Below the pieces are notes generated by a model. That model was not told the origin of the DNA. It worked only from the letters and a program-made list of their open reading frames with translations, and did not search any database. The position numbers were made by a program, and so were the translations under genes. From NCBI RefSeq assembly GCF_016919005.1, contig NZ_JAFFQE010000003.1, positions 248,001 through 312,000 on the forward strand: a stretch of DNA of 64,000 bases. Reading direction: 5' to 3'. Positions 25,762 through 34,647 of the stretch are shown in pieces. This DNA is from Desulfopila inferna. GTDB lineage: Bacteria; Desulfobacterota; Desulfobulbia; Desulfobulbales; Desulfocapsaceae. Each line of letters opens with the position of its first letter. Positions within the stretch are counted from its first letter, which is position 1.

Positions 25762-27063
25762 ATGGGAAAAACGATTGCGGAAAAGATTTTTGATTCTCAC
25801 AAAGTGGACGTTCCCTTTGGTGACATCAATGTCATCCGTCTCGATGCGGTGTTCTGCCATGAGATTACAACTCCCATCGCAATCAACGATCTTGTTGCCA
25901 GGGGCATGGACAAAGTTTTCGATCCTGCAAAAATCAAAGCAGTGATCGATCACGTCACTCCGGCGAAGGATTCAAAAACGGCAATGCAGGGCAAGATCCT
26001 CAGAGATTGGGCAAGACGGACAGGAATCAAGGATTTTTTCGATGTAGGAAGAAACGGGGTATGTCATGCTATTTTCCCGGAAAAAGGTTTTGTAAGGCCT
26101 GGATACACCATAATAATGGGTGACTCCCATACCTGCACCCATGGTGCGTTTGGTGCCTTCGCCGCCGGGGTAGGCACCACTGATCTTGAAGTCGGAATAC
26201 TGAAAGGGGTTTGCGCCTTCCACTATCCTGAATCAATCCTCATCAAAATCAATGGTGAACTTCCAGCAGGAGTGTATGCCAAAGATGTGATCCTCACCAT
26301 CATCGGCCAACTCGGCGTCAACGGGGCAACCAACAAGGTGATTGAATTCTCCGGAGATGCTGTTGATCGCATGTCCATGGAAGCGCGCATGACCCTCTGC
26401 AACATGGCCATTGAGGCGGGTGGAACTTGTGGTATCTGTACTCCCGACATGACTACAGTCGAGTATCTATGGCAATTCATCCATGAAGAGTTTTCATCCA
26501 AAACCGAGGCGCTGGACAAATATCGCCAATTTGCAGCCGATCCTGATGCCAAATATGCACAAACTATAGATATCGATGCGACGAAGCTTGTCCCTGTAAC
26601 CACTTTCGGTTTCAAGCCCGATCAGATCAGGCCGGTGAGCGAAATGTCCTCTGAGAAGATTGATCAGGTCTATATCGGATCATGCACGAACGGTAGGATC
26701 GAAGATTTACGAATTGCTGCTGAAATACTTGAAGGCCGAAAAATAAAGGACGGGGTCAGAGGTATTGTCTCCCCTGCCTCTCCCGCCATTTTCAACAAAG
26801 CTCTCGAAGAAGGTATTATTACGATTTTCATGGACGCCGGATTTTGCGTAACCAATCCCACATGCGGCGCCTGTCTTGGAATGAGCAACGGCGTCCTTGC
26901 CGAGGGGGAAGTCTGCGCCTCCACTACGAACCGGAATTTCAATGGACGTATGGGGAAAGGTGGAATGGTACACCTTATGAGTCCCGCAACTGCAGCAGCC
27001 TCCGCCGTAACCGGTTACATTACAAACTCCAGCATATTCAAGGCACAAGGGGGTAAAAAATGA
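25762..27063 (+). CDS. dmdA: Dimethylmaleate hydratase large subunit (aconitase superfamily)
   Basis: The 433-aa protein is related to isopropylmalate isomerase large subunits and has the [4Fe-4S] ligands in GSCTNGR and NPTCGACLGM, plus the GDSHTCTHGAFGAFAAGVG motif. In E. barkeri DmdAB hydrates dimethylmaleate to (2R,3S)-2,3-dimethylmalate, directly before dimethylmalate lyase. LeuCD activity cannot be excluded from sequence alone, but no leucine-biosynthetic neighbour exists and all other nicotinate-pathway genes do. GGAG lies 8 bp before ATG 25762. It overlaps dmdB by 4 bp (ATGA). Confidence 0.85.
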   Translation: MGKTIAEKIFDSHKVDVPFGDINVIRLDAVFCHEITTPIAINDLVARGMDKVFDPAKIKAVIDHVTPAKDSKTAMQGKILRDWARRTGIKDFFDVGRNGVCHAIFPEKGFVRPGYTIIMGDSHTCTHGAFGAFAAGVGTTDLEVGILKGVCAFHYPESILIKINGELPAGVYAKDVILTIIGQLGVNGATNKVIEFSGDAVDRMSMEARMTLCNMAIEAGGTCGICTPDMTTVEYLWQFIHEEFSSKTEALDKYRQFAADPDAKYAQTIDIDATKLVPVTTFGFKPDQIRPVSEMSSEKIDQVYIGSCTNGRIEDLRIAAEILEGRKIKDGVRGIVSPASPAIFNKALEEGIITIFMDAGFCVTNPTCGACLGMSNGVLAEGEVCASTTNRNFNGRMGKGGMVHLMSPATAAASAVTGYITNSSIFKAQGGKK

Positions 27064-27584
27064 AGAATTTCAACGGAAGAGTTCTGTTTCTTGACCGCTC
27101 GGATATAAATACGGATGAGATCATTCCTGCCCGCTACCTCACTGAAATCACCAAAGAGGCCCTGCAACCCTACCTTCTTGAAGATCTCACGCTGGATGGC
27201 TTTGATCCACACAGGGACGTGGGCCCCAGTTCCGTGATTGTCACCAGAGCCAATTTTGGCTGCGGTTCCTCCAGGGAACATGCGCCCTGGGCTCTGGAGG
27301 TTAATGATATCAATATGGTGATAGCTGAAAGCTTTGCCAGAATCTTTAAACAGAATATGTTCAACTGCGGAATGATGGCGATAGAGCTTTCCTCTGCCGA
27401 CCTCGACCGTATCTTTGAGAAATTCAGTAAAAAAGAAACCCTGTTAAAAACGGATATGGAGCAAAAGCTGCTTCGATTCGTTTCAGGTCAAGAAGAAGAA
27501 ATTCTCTCCTTCGAACTCTCGGAATTTGACCAGGCTCTGGTGGCGGCAGACGGCTGGGTTGGATATGCGAACTCCAGGTATTGA
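27060..27584 (+). CDS. dmdB: Dimethylmaleate hydratase small subunit
   Basis: The 174-aa swivel-domain subunit is of the LeuD/DmdB type, with DRSDINTDEIIPARYLTE near the N-terminus and the catalytic loop GCGSSREHAPWAL at about residues 65-77. It supplies the mobile domain that closes over the Fe-S site of DmdA. It is the last gene of the plus-strand operon and converges with the mocA-like gene 43 bp away. Confidence 0.87.
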   Translation: MKNFNGRVLFLDRSDINTDEIIPARYLTEITKEALQPYLLEDLTLDGFDPHRDVGPSSVIVTRANFGCGSSREHAPWALEVNDINMVIAESFARIFKQNMFNCGMMAIELSSADLDRIFEKFSKKETLLKTDMEQKLLRFVSGQEEEILSFELSEFDQALVAADGWVGYANSRY

Positions 27585-27627
27585 TCTCGGGAATCGTTCC
27601 ATATTATATTGGTCAAGGGGCGGAGTG

Positions 27628-28245
27628 CTACGTGTTGTCATCCTCCTCTTGTCTTTTTTGCGCATATAACAAAAGCTCCCGGTAATCTTCAACGGTGTCT
27701 ATATCCATAAGAATACCGGGATCGGCTATCTCCACCTCTCGTATGTCCCCTTTCAACTTTTGAAAAATCTGGCGTAGACCACTATCTCCGCTAATTTTTC
27801 TTATCATGGGAAAGATGTTACGATGCGCCACTACGGGATTTCCCCTTTTGCCATCGTAAACGGGAATGATAATAGCCGCCGGCTGCTTTCTCCATTCACC
27901 TATCAATGTATTGATTAGTTTTGGATCGATAAACGGTTGATCCCCTAAGAGAAACATCACTCCATCGGTGTCAGAATCGACCGCCTGCAATCCCGCTTTA
28001 AGAGAACTGCTTTGCCCCCTTCGATAATCCGGGTTGAACACAACTGTAGCATCTTTGAAATCAATCATCTTCCGGATTCTGTCCGCATCGGATCCGAGCA
28101 CCACAATGGTATGCGAAAGAATTGATTCCCAAACATTGTTAATAACCAAGCCCAGGAGTAACGACTTTCCAAAAGGCAAAAGAGATTTTACTTCTCCCAT
28201 TCTGTTCGACAACCCAGCGGCAAGTATGATCCCGGTAATCTTCAA
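27628..28245 (-). CDS. MocA/MobA-like molybdenum cofactor nucleotidyltransferase
   Basis: The 205-aa nucleotidyltransferase starts with IILAAGLSNRMGEVKSLLPFG, the family's nucleotide-binding loop, and contains LLGDQPFIDP with the metal-binding Asp. It probably converts molybdopterin to the cytosine dinucleotide form used by xanthine-dehydrogenase-family hydroxylases such as NdhFSL. It overlaps the xdhC-like gene by ATGA and is the last gene of the long minus-strand operon beginning near gntR. Confidence 0.88.
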   Translation of the reverse strand: MKITGIILAAGLSNRMGEVKSLLPFGKSLLLGLVINNVWESILSHTIVVLGSDADRIRKMIDFKDATVVFNPDYRRGQSSSLKAGLQAVDSDTDGVMFLLGDQPFIDPKLINTLIGEWRKQPAAIIIPVYDGKRGNPVVAHRNIFPMIRKISGDSGLRQIFQKLKGDIREVEIADPGILMDIDTVEDYRELLLYAQKRQEEDDNT

Positions 28246-29330
28246 TGACCTGGAGAATTATTGTTGATGACGCTTAAAGGCACTGGCATTGAAGCTGGCC
28301 TGTCGGACCTGATTCGAATAATTTCAGCAATGATGCTGACCGCGATTTCCCCGGGAGTCTGCGCTCCAATGTCGAGTCCGATTGGGCAAAAGATCTGGGA
28401 GAGCTTCTTTTCACTTGCACCCTTCACCTTCAGCGCCTGAAAGATGGTATTGCGCTTGCGGACACTTCCGATCATACCTATATAGGCGGGGGTGACGGGC
28501 AATTTCAAAACCATATCAAGTATATCGTGATCTCCCATATGGCCTCGAGTGACAATTACAATATAGCTATTCTCAGTTATGTTAATCTTTTCAAAAGCCT
28601 CTTCATAAGGCATAGCGTATACGGCATCGGCATCTGGAAACCTTTTTCTGTTGGCGAAGTCATTACGATCATCAAAGACGTTCACTTGGAAGCCAATCAT
28701 CTTGGCAAGGGGTGAGACAAGAACGCCAATATGCCCACCACCGAAGAGGAACAATTCAGGTTCGTTCCTGATGGGTTCAAGAAAGTAGACGGCGTTTCCT
28801 TCCTCCTTTTCTTTCAGATGCGCGCTCTTTGCCTGTTCAACTGGGGGCGCCCCTGGTATACAACCAGTCACACTGCCATCTTTTTTTACCAGCATTCGAT
28901 TATTCGGAGCAGAGGACTGAACCCCATCACTCACTCGTGTAATTAAAGTGCCCCTTTCGCCATTTTGAAGAAATTCTGCGAGACAACCGAATAATTCCAC
29001 TGCAGCGGTGTCTTCAGCCGAGATCGGTTCAAAAAAGAGCTCAACCTTACCTCCGCAGATCATACCATCTGCCGCAATTTCTTTAGATGTAAGTTCTAGA
29101 ACACTAAGAGAAGTAACCTGATTTTTGAAAAGAAATTTTGCTTTTTCTATTGCCCTATGTTCAAGGAGTCCGCCACCGATACTGCCATAAACAGTTCCGT
29201 CGCTGCTCACAAAACAACTACTTCCAACTCCACGGGGAGCTGAACCTTGTCGCCGAACGATCCGGATCAGGACGACTCCCTTACCGCTCTTCAAGGTTTG
29301 ATATAATTGTGAGTAAATATTTGTATTCAT
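28242..29330 (-). CDS. XdhC-like molybdenum hydroxylase maturation factor
   Basis: The 362-aa protein has an N-terminal XdhC/CoxI domain (RRQGSAPRGVGSSCFV, GSIGGGLLEHRAI) and a C-terminal Rossmann-type domain (LFLFGGGHIGVLVSPLAKMIGFQVNVFDDR, PAYIGMIGSVRKR). XdhC proteins bind Mo cofactor, promote its sulfuration and insert it into hydroxylases. The client here is surely the NdhFSL complex. ATG 29330 overlaps the yqeC-like stop as ATGA. Confidence 0.9.
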   Translation of the reverse strand: MNTNIYSQLYQTLKSGKGVVLIRIVRRQGSAPRGVGSSCFVSSDGTVYGSIGGGLLEHRAIEKAKFLFKNQVTSLSVLELTSKEIAADGMICGGKVELFFEPISAEDTAAVELFGCLAEFLQNGERGTLITRVSDGVQSSAPNNRMLVKKDGSVTGCIPGAPPVEQAKSAHLKEKEEGNAVYFLEPIRNEPELFLFGGGHIGVLVSPLAKMIGFQVNVFDDRNDFANRKRFPDADAVYAMPYEEAFEKINITENSYIVIVTRGHMGDHDILDMVLKLPVTPAYIGMIGSVRKRNTIFQALKVKGASEKKLSQIFCPIGLDIGAQTPGEIAVSIIAEIIRIRSDRPASMPVPLSVINNNSPGH

Positions 29331-30118
29331 GTTCTTCTCCAATCGGTTAATACCCGGCACATATGAACAATTGGCTCCACCTTGAGTGTACCGATAATGA
29401 CCCGGTTGAAGCAGGCAATATTTTGTGCCTCTATGATATCGGCGATTCGCCCGCCTGCAACAATAGCCTCCCTGGTATCTGCTTTGTTAAGAAAGGCAAT
29501 TTTCAAAGTATCCTTCCCTGCTACCGGGATGGAGGCCATATCATGGAGCAGGATGGAAGCTATCGATGACTCCGCCAGATTCTCCATGAGTTTAAGTCCG
29601 GTAATTTGCGAGAAAATGCCGGACCTGAAGACAAACTCCTCCTTCAGCGGTCTTGCTACTACATCGAGTCCGATCAGCGCGACAACCAGATCCGAGAATA
29701 GGGGGACAACAGGTTCATGCGGTGCGCAGGCCTTAAGGGATCTGCCTGCAGCGCCATCGGCCTCGACAATGATGAAGTCAAAGATATTAGACTCATGAAT
29801 GAATTCGAGAACCGCGGGAGTCACGCCCTTGAGTTTGGCTTCATCCGGCAGATACTCAGCTCCCAGGGTTATATGGGGATAATGATCAAGCAGCTTTCGC
29901 GCCTTTTTGACTATTTCCCGAGGAATCATTGAGACAATCGTCGGTTGCGCCTCCTTCAGGGCAGGCATATAGATCTTGGTAGTGGTGGTGGTCAACACCT
30001 TCTTGCCTATTGCTGCCAGTTCCCGGGCCAGCGCATACATCAGCGAAGTCTTCCCACCTCCACCCACCAGGCTGATGACCGCCTTTTCAGGAAGGGATAA
30101 GGCCACCTGGAGATTCAT
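29327..30118 (-). CDS. yqeC: YqeC-like selenium-dependent hydroxylase accessory protein
   Basis: The 263-aa P-loop protein has VGGGGKTSLMYALARELA as nucleotide site and TTTTTKIYMP, both typical of the YqeC family found with selenium-dependent molybdenum hydroxylases. A later IIVEADGAAGRSLKACAPHEPV segment matches the family core. It is coupled to yqeB by a one-base stop/start overlap (TGATG). It probably helps form the labile Mo-selenium centre. Confidence 0.87.
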   Translation of the reverse strand: MNLQVALSLPEKAVISLVGGGGKTSLMYALARELAAIGKKVLTTTTTKIYMPALKEAQPTIVSMIPREIVKKARKLLDHYPHITLGAEYLPDEAKLKGVTPAVLEFIHESNIFDFIIVEADGAAGRSLKACAPHEPVVPLFSDLVVALIGLDVVARPLKEEFVFRSGIFSQITGLKLMENLAESSIASILLHDMASIPVAGKDTLKIAFLNKADTREAIVAGGRIADIIEAQNIACFNRVIIGTLKVEPIVHMCRVLTDWRRT

Positions 30119-30978
30119 CAGGATCTCCCTTCGCCCCAGTACTGCACACTCCCCAATATTGCCTCCAGAACGGCTCCGCCGATGGCACGGGATTTATCCG
30201 ATACCGTCGAGCAATACTCTACCTCTCCTCTCGGGTCGATGTCGCCGATTTTGACACCGGCGCAGACTTGTGTCCCCTCACGGATCAACCCCCTGAGGAC
30301 GCCGTCGAGTTTGGCGACAACTTCCCTTCCGTCAATGTCACCGACACTCTCACCAACCCTGACCAAGTCCCTGATCTTACGCCTGCCATGGAACACCCCG
30401 GTCTTTGGTGCCCGCAGAATCCTGTGCACCGTGTGACCGGCAATGGACCCCGGAATACCGGTATCCGGACGTGCGGATCCCTTCTCAATGACACGGCCCA
30501 GATCATGCCCCCGATTGGTTTCGATAACCCTGTGAACATCTATCGAAGCTCGAAATCCCGGTCCCAGGCCGATTACAAAAGGGGCATCTCCCAGAGTTGT
30601 ACCGAGGTTTTTCTTAGCGATGATGGCGTCAATAACTACCTGGGCTTTAATCTTTGACGGGACAGTCCAGCAGGGATCGACAATTACCGCAATCGATTTT
30701 TTTTTCCAGGCCTTAAAAACTTCTCCCTCATTCTTGGCCAGAACAGCCTCGATGCCCTCAACGGTTGTTCTACCTTCATAAATCACCTCACAAAAAGAAA
30801 CCGTCCTGCGAATGGCCAGGGGCTTCTCTTTCTCCATCATGAAAATGCGATTGAATCCTGCGCACTTGAGACGAACCGCAATTCCTGTAGCCATCTCTCC
30901 GGCGCCTTTGATACCGACTATGCACTTGCTCCAATCAATACTTCCCATCTTTTTCCCGGCACTTTTCAACGTCGCCAC
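30118..30978 (-). CDS. yqeB: YqeB-family selenium-dependent molybdenum hydroxylase maturation protein
   Basis: The 286-aa protein of the EF2563/YqeB family has an N-terminal nucleotide-binding motif VGIKGAGEMATGIAVRLK, then DAPFVIGLGPGF and GHDLGRVIEKGSA. The family is a marker of molybdenum hydroxylases with labile selenium. E. barkeri nicotinate dehydrogenase is known to carry such selenium, which agrees with the context. M11 (30948) is an alternative start. It lies 16 bp after the UPF0280 gene. Confidence 0.87.
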   Translation of the reverse strand: MATLKSAGKKMGSIDWSKCIVGIKGAGEMATGIAVRLKCAGFNRIFMMEKEKPLAIRRTVSFCEVIYEGRTTVEGIEAVLAKNEGEVFKAWKKKSIAVIVDPCWTVPSKIKAQVVIDAIIAKKNLGTTLGDAPFVIGLGPGFRASIDVHRVIETNRGHDLGRVIEKGSARPDTGIPGSIAGHTVHRILRAPKTGVFHGRRKIRDLVRVGESVGDIDGREVVAKLDGVLRGLIREGTQVCAGVKIGDIDPRGEVEYCSTVSDKSRAIGGAVLEAILGSVQYWGEGRS

Positions 30979-30994
30979 CTAAAGAGCAACTCAC

Positions 30995-31867
30995 TCACAA
31001 ATTTGTAATGGGTGATAGTTCACCGACGGCTTTGGCAAATCCCGGTGTTTGAACGTACTTGCCACCCACTGCGAGCAATGCACCCCGAATTTCCCCCTGC
31101 CTTTGAACGACCAACGCCTTCTCCAAACCATTGTTCAAGGCTTCTGCTATAGTTTTTGGCGAAAGGCCCGAAGCACTCACCGTCACAAGCACATCCCCCA
31201 GATCAGAGCCTGGATCGACCATTCTTGCAGGAACTTGATGAATATTCTCGTCCTCGGCAAAACAGGCGTTGGCAATGGCAGTGGCCGCAGCATCGGCAAT
31301 GGATGAACTTTCGGCAAAGACAGTGACAGCCGAGGCTATCCCTCTGGTGAGGCTCCGGCCTCCTATGCCGCTGGTATTCACTCCCCATGAGGAAAATCTT
31401 GAATCGAGAAGAATTGAGTGGGTGATCTCCCGGCTTTCAATAGTCGGTCGGATACCAACCCTTACAGCCTCTCCCTCTTGCAACCGTATTGCTATATCGC
31501 CCCCGTTATCAACTATAACTCTGGTCACATTGTGGGAAAAAAGCCAATCGGCAACGAAATCTGCAATGGTGCCGGCAACCGCCGCCATGGGTGTCAAATC
31601 CAAATCTCCGATCCGCCGTACACTCGCAAGCATGGTCGCCGCAATATCATCTTCCGGCTCAAGTGTGATATGCGAATGTCTCTTTCTGAGAAAATATTGC
31701 GCCTTCGCCACTCTGGCTAGACAATCGAAGGCAATTTCGGCAGCCTCTTTGGCAAGTTCCGTCTCGGCTACCTCACCGGAAAACACTTGAATTACCAGAC
31801 GCAGAGGTCCGTTTTCGATCAATACTGCCCTTCCTTCATGCAGGATTTCCACCCGACGATCCAGCAT
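30995..31867 (-). CDS. UPF0280 family (ApbE-like fold) protein
   Basis: The 290-aa protein matches UPF0280, a family structurally related to ApbE flavin transferases, with PMAAVAGTIADFVADWLF, VIVDNGGDIAIRL, SSWGVNTSGIGGRSLTRGIASAVTVFAESS and DAAATAIANACF. Its biochemical role is not established. It is only 3 bp from the 6-hydroxynicotinate reductase gene in an operon of redox enzymes, so a role in cofactor attachment or maturation of that reductase is a reasonable inference. Confidence 0.8.
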   Translation of the reverse strand: MLDRRVEILHEGRAVLIENGPLRLVIQVFSGEVAETELAKEAAEIAFDCLARVAKAQYFLRKRHSHITLEPEDDIAATMLASVRRIGDLDLTPMAAVAGTIADFVADWLFSHNVTRVIVDNGGDIAIRLQEGEAVRVGIRPTIESREITHSILLDSRFSSWGVNTSGIGGRSLTRGIASAVTVFAESSSIADAAATAIANACFAEDENIHQVPARMVDPGSDLGDVLVTVSASGLSPKTIAEALNNGLEKALVVQRQGEIRGALLAVGGKYVQTPGFAKAVGELSPITNL

Positions 31868-31870
31868 ATT

Positions 31871-33382
31871 TTATTTAACCGGCTTTACCGCACGGAAAGG
31901 CTTCATGGCGCCAACATGTCCACCTATCTTCACATATTCGTCCCTCTCCATGGTGTATTCCACAGGACAAATTGTCGCCGGTGTCGGTGTCCAGTAGAAG
32001 GAACCGGCTTTTACTCTTTCCACATCCACCATAAAAGAAATACCGCCGCCGGGCATGACAAAGGTTGGAGATCCACCGACTGTGAGAGTGGCCTTTCTGG
32101 CATGGATGGCCTGGGTCAGTTTTATGGGAAATTTGGTAACTCCTGCCCTTGCACTGCCTCCGGTTCCGGCAGTGTAGATGGCGGAGACCATTGAGGGCTC
32201 ACATGATGATTGAATAATTTCCAGGGCGAATTGAGCTTTATCGCTCATGGGAATACTGATGATGTTGCCGGATAAGTCTATTTCATACATCGCACCATAA
32301 TGACCGGTGGTTTCGGTGACCAGAATCGTCATACCAGGCCAGGCCACGGACATATCAATGTCGGAAATAATAGCGGAGGGGGTGGTAATGGAGGTGCCGC
32401 CCCAGCCTTCACCATGATCACCAAAATATCTTCCGGGAGTACTCTGAAGGAACTTGAGGCTGACTCCGGTAGGCTTGACACCCACATAACCACCGGCGAC
32501 GTGCCGGCTCATCAGTCCTGTTACATGGGCATCAAGGACAATGACCTCATCTGCTGCATCCTTAAGCACGGGTGCAAAAATTCCGAGAGTGGCACTGCCG
32601 CAGCCGACCCGCATCTTTCCAGCCTGACGGCCATCGATTATCGGCGGCTTGCCGACTTCGACGATCAGCCTGCTGCCGTTTTCAATCCTTAGCTTTACCG
32701 GCTTACGGTTGGCAATATCGGTAACAGACCGGGCAACTGCAAATCCATTCTTGCCGGTTAACCGGTTCACTCCGCCGATATGAAGCATCTTGGAGCCATA
32801 CTGTTCCGTTTCCACCATACCCACCTGCTGTTTGCCGACAAGAATGGCCGCACCCTCCTTACCAATGGAAATATCAGTATCGACCTTGACGATCACTGAA
32901 CTATAGCTGAGAGGAACCTCGGTGACTACGGTGACCACATCTATGTCACCCCGCCGATCATTGACAATATGAGGCGCCGGTTTGCAACAGGGATAGGTAG
33001 TCCCGGAGCCGATGGCAGTTATGACCGGCTCCCGAATCTCCGCTTTCGGTTCTGCACCAACGATTTCCCTGACGTCCTCGATAGAATGTAACGGGGTGAT
33101 TCGCTCAAGGTAGCCATCAGTTTGGGCATAACGATGGCATGCACCGACAGCGCCGGGCAGAATCCAGCAGCGAATTGGACAGGCGTCACATTCAACAGCG
33201 TCAGCGGGAATGGACTCCCCGGTAATCAGTGCATCTTCACAGCAAGAGCGGAGGCAGGCCTTGCAGTTAGTACAAATCGCTCTATTAATTACAGCTTTCT
33301 TTTTACTTATTTTGACAGCCGATACAGGACAGTCCCGCATACAGAAGCCACAACCGACACATTTTTCCAGATCCACTCTCAT
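31871..33382 (-). CDS. hnr: 6-hydroxynicotinate reductase
   Basis: The 503-aa protein starts with two ferredoxin motifs (CVGCGFCMRDCPVS and CTNCKACLRSC, residues about 8-46), then a further cysteine group CDACPIRCW near 65-72. A long C-terminal domain related to E. barkeri 6-hydroxynicotinate reductase follows. Hnr reduces 6-hydroxynicotinate to 1,4,5,6-tetrahydro-6-oxonicotinate using low-potential ferredoxin electrons, the ring-dearomatising step. It sits between enamidase and UPF0280 genes. GGAG precedes ATG 33382. Confidence 0.88.
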   Translation of the reverse strand: MRVDLEKCVGCGFCMRDCPVSAVKISKKKAVINRAICTNCKACLRSCCEDALITGESIPADAVECDACPIRCWILPGAVGACHRYAQTDGYLERITPLHSIEDVREIVGAEPKAEIREPVITAIGSGTTYPCCKPAPHIVNDRRGDIDVVTVVTEVPLSYSSVIVKVDTDISIGKEGAAILVGKQQVGMVETEQYGSKMLHIGGVNRLTGKNGFAVARSVTDIANRKPVKLRIENGSRLIVEVGKPPIIDGRQAGKMRVGCGSATLGIFAPVLKDAADEVIVLDAHVTGLMSRHVAGGYVGVKPTGVSLKFLQSTPGRYFGDHGEGWGGTSITTPSAIISDIDMSVAWPGMTILVTETTGHYGAMYEIDLSGNIISIPMSDKAQFALEIIQSSCEPSMVSAIYTAGTGGSARAGVTKFPIKLTQAIHARKATLTVGGSPTFVMPGGGISFMVDVERVKAGSFYWTPTPATICPVEYTMERDEYVKIGGHVGAMKPFRAVKPVK

Positions 33383-33482
33383 TAATCATCTCCAGCTACA
33401 TAAAGGTTCCGTTATGATCCTATTTTCCCGGAACCTATTCAAACTTCATTGAATATCACACGACATCGCGTTTACAATGCGC

Positions 33483-34646
33483 CTATTCCACCACAAAAGG
33501 CATTCTTGTCACAGGTGGCGTATTTCGACTCTTGGAGACCACCATCTTGCCATCAACCAGGATCATGGAGACACCGGGAATATCTCCAGCTTCAATAGCA
33601 GATAGGGCATCCGTGCCAACAGAACCCATTGGAGCATCCATGATCACCAGGTCCGCCCAAAGTCCTTCTTGCACCTTGCCTGTATCGAGCTTGTGAACCC
33701 TTGCTGTATTTCCCGACGCCATGGCGATGGCCTGGGCGGCCGTGACTGGGGTAAGACTGGCCAGATGATTTATGACTCGCAGGATACCCAGGGGCACGAC
33801 TCCGGTTCCAGAAGGAGCGTCATTACCGATAATAATCCGATGGAGGACCTTTTTTTCAACACAAAGCTTGGCAACCTCGCTCGTCATCAGAGGGTTACCA
33901 CAATGGACGATTTCAAGAGCAATTTCCGTTTCATTGATAAGTTTTTCCACTTCTGCAAGACTTGCGGCGGTCGGCCCACCATTGACATGGGAAGCCACAT
34001 CCGGATCGGTATCCTGAACCATCTGTGCTGTGACCGTGGAGCTCCCTGGTATGGAGGTGCCGCCGGTATGCATCATAACGGTCATCCCGAATTCCTTGGC
34101 CCATTTGACCATTGGCCCAGCCTCCTCGGGATTCTTTATCGAGCCCAGACCGATTTCACCAACCGCTCGAACCCCTTCTCTCGCCATTTCTTCGAAATCA
34201 GCCCGGACCAAGCCCTTTTCGAGAATAACAGAACCTCCCTGCACCTTAGCACCGCCTGGTCTGAAATTATTAAAAGATTTTGCCGCAAGAATAGCGAGGG
34301 CTTTGGTACCCGCAGGATCCTTAGGACGTCCCTTAAGGTGCACTTCACCTGCGGAAATCATGGTGGTCACACCCCCGTGAAGTTCACTTTCAAGATAGCC
34401 GGCCTGATTCTGTCGTGAGGTATAGTCGCCGAGAATAGTGTGACAATGAGAGTCTATGAGTCCTGGGGTTACGGTTGTTCCATTGCAGTCAATGACACAG
34501 TCACAAACAATTTCACCAAAATCTGCCAGACTTCCCACTTTCGCGATCTTTCCATCTTCAATATAAATGGCATCACCTTGAAGTAAGGGCTTTGCAATAT
34601 CACCACTGACAATAGTACCGATGTTTTTTAAAAGAACTTTAGACAT
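33483..34646 (-). CDS. ena: Enamidase (amidohydrolase superfamily)
   Basis: The 387-aa metal-dependent amidohydrolase has the DSHCHTILG HxH motif at about 60-68, metal-ligand histidines in MMHTGGTS, HVNGG and EIVHCGNP, and the catalytic Asp region IIIGNDAPSG. Enamidase hydrolyses 1,4,5,6-tetrahydro-6-oxonicotinate to 2-formylglutarate and ammonia. Length and motifs fit the E. barkeri enzyme, and hnr and ndh genes flank it. ATG 34646 has AGGAG upstream and sits 2 bp inside the end of ndhL; the longer reading from 34667 is unlikely. Confidence 0.9.
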   Translation of the reverse strand: MSKVLLKNIGTIVSGDIAKPLLQGDAIYIEDGKIAKVGSLADFGEIVCDCVIDCNGTTVTPGLIDSHCHTILGDYTSRQNQAGYLESELHGGVTTMISAGEVHLKGRPKDPAGTKALAILAAKSFNNFRPGGAKVQGGSVILEKGLVRADFEEMAREGVRAVGEIGLGSIKNPEEAGPMVKWAKEFGMTVMMHTGGTSIPGSSTVTAQMVQDTDPDVASHVNGGPTAASLAEVEKLINETEIALEIVHCGNPLMTSEVAKLCVEKKVLHRIIIGNDAPSGTGVVPLGILRVINHLASLTPVTAAQAIAMASGNTARVHKLDTGKVQEGLWADLVIMDAPMGSVGTDALSAIEAGDIPGVSMILVDGKMVVSKSRNTPPVTRMPFVVE

Positions 34647-34647
34647 G

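Noticed and set aside
25762-27584. Annotating dmdAB as leuCD (3-isopropylmalate dehydratase)
   Set aside because: Motifs are shared, but no leuA/leuB is nearby and dml, mii and mgm complete the dimethylmaleate route; the GntR-type operator also sits before this operon.
28840-28870. Additional GntR operator (GGTATACAACCAG) inside the xdhC-like gene
   Set aside because: Only the GTATACAA core matches, the right half-site is absent, and it lies within coding sequence far from a promoter.
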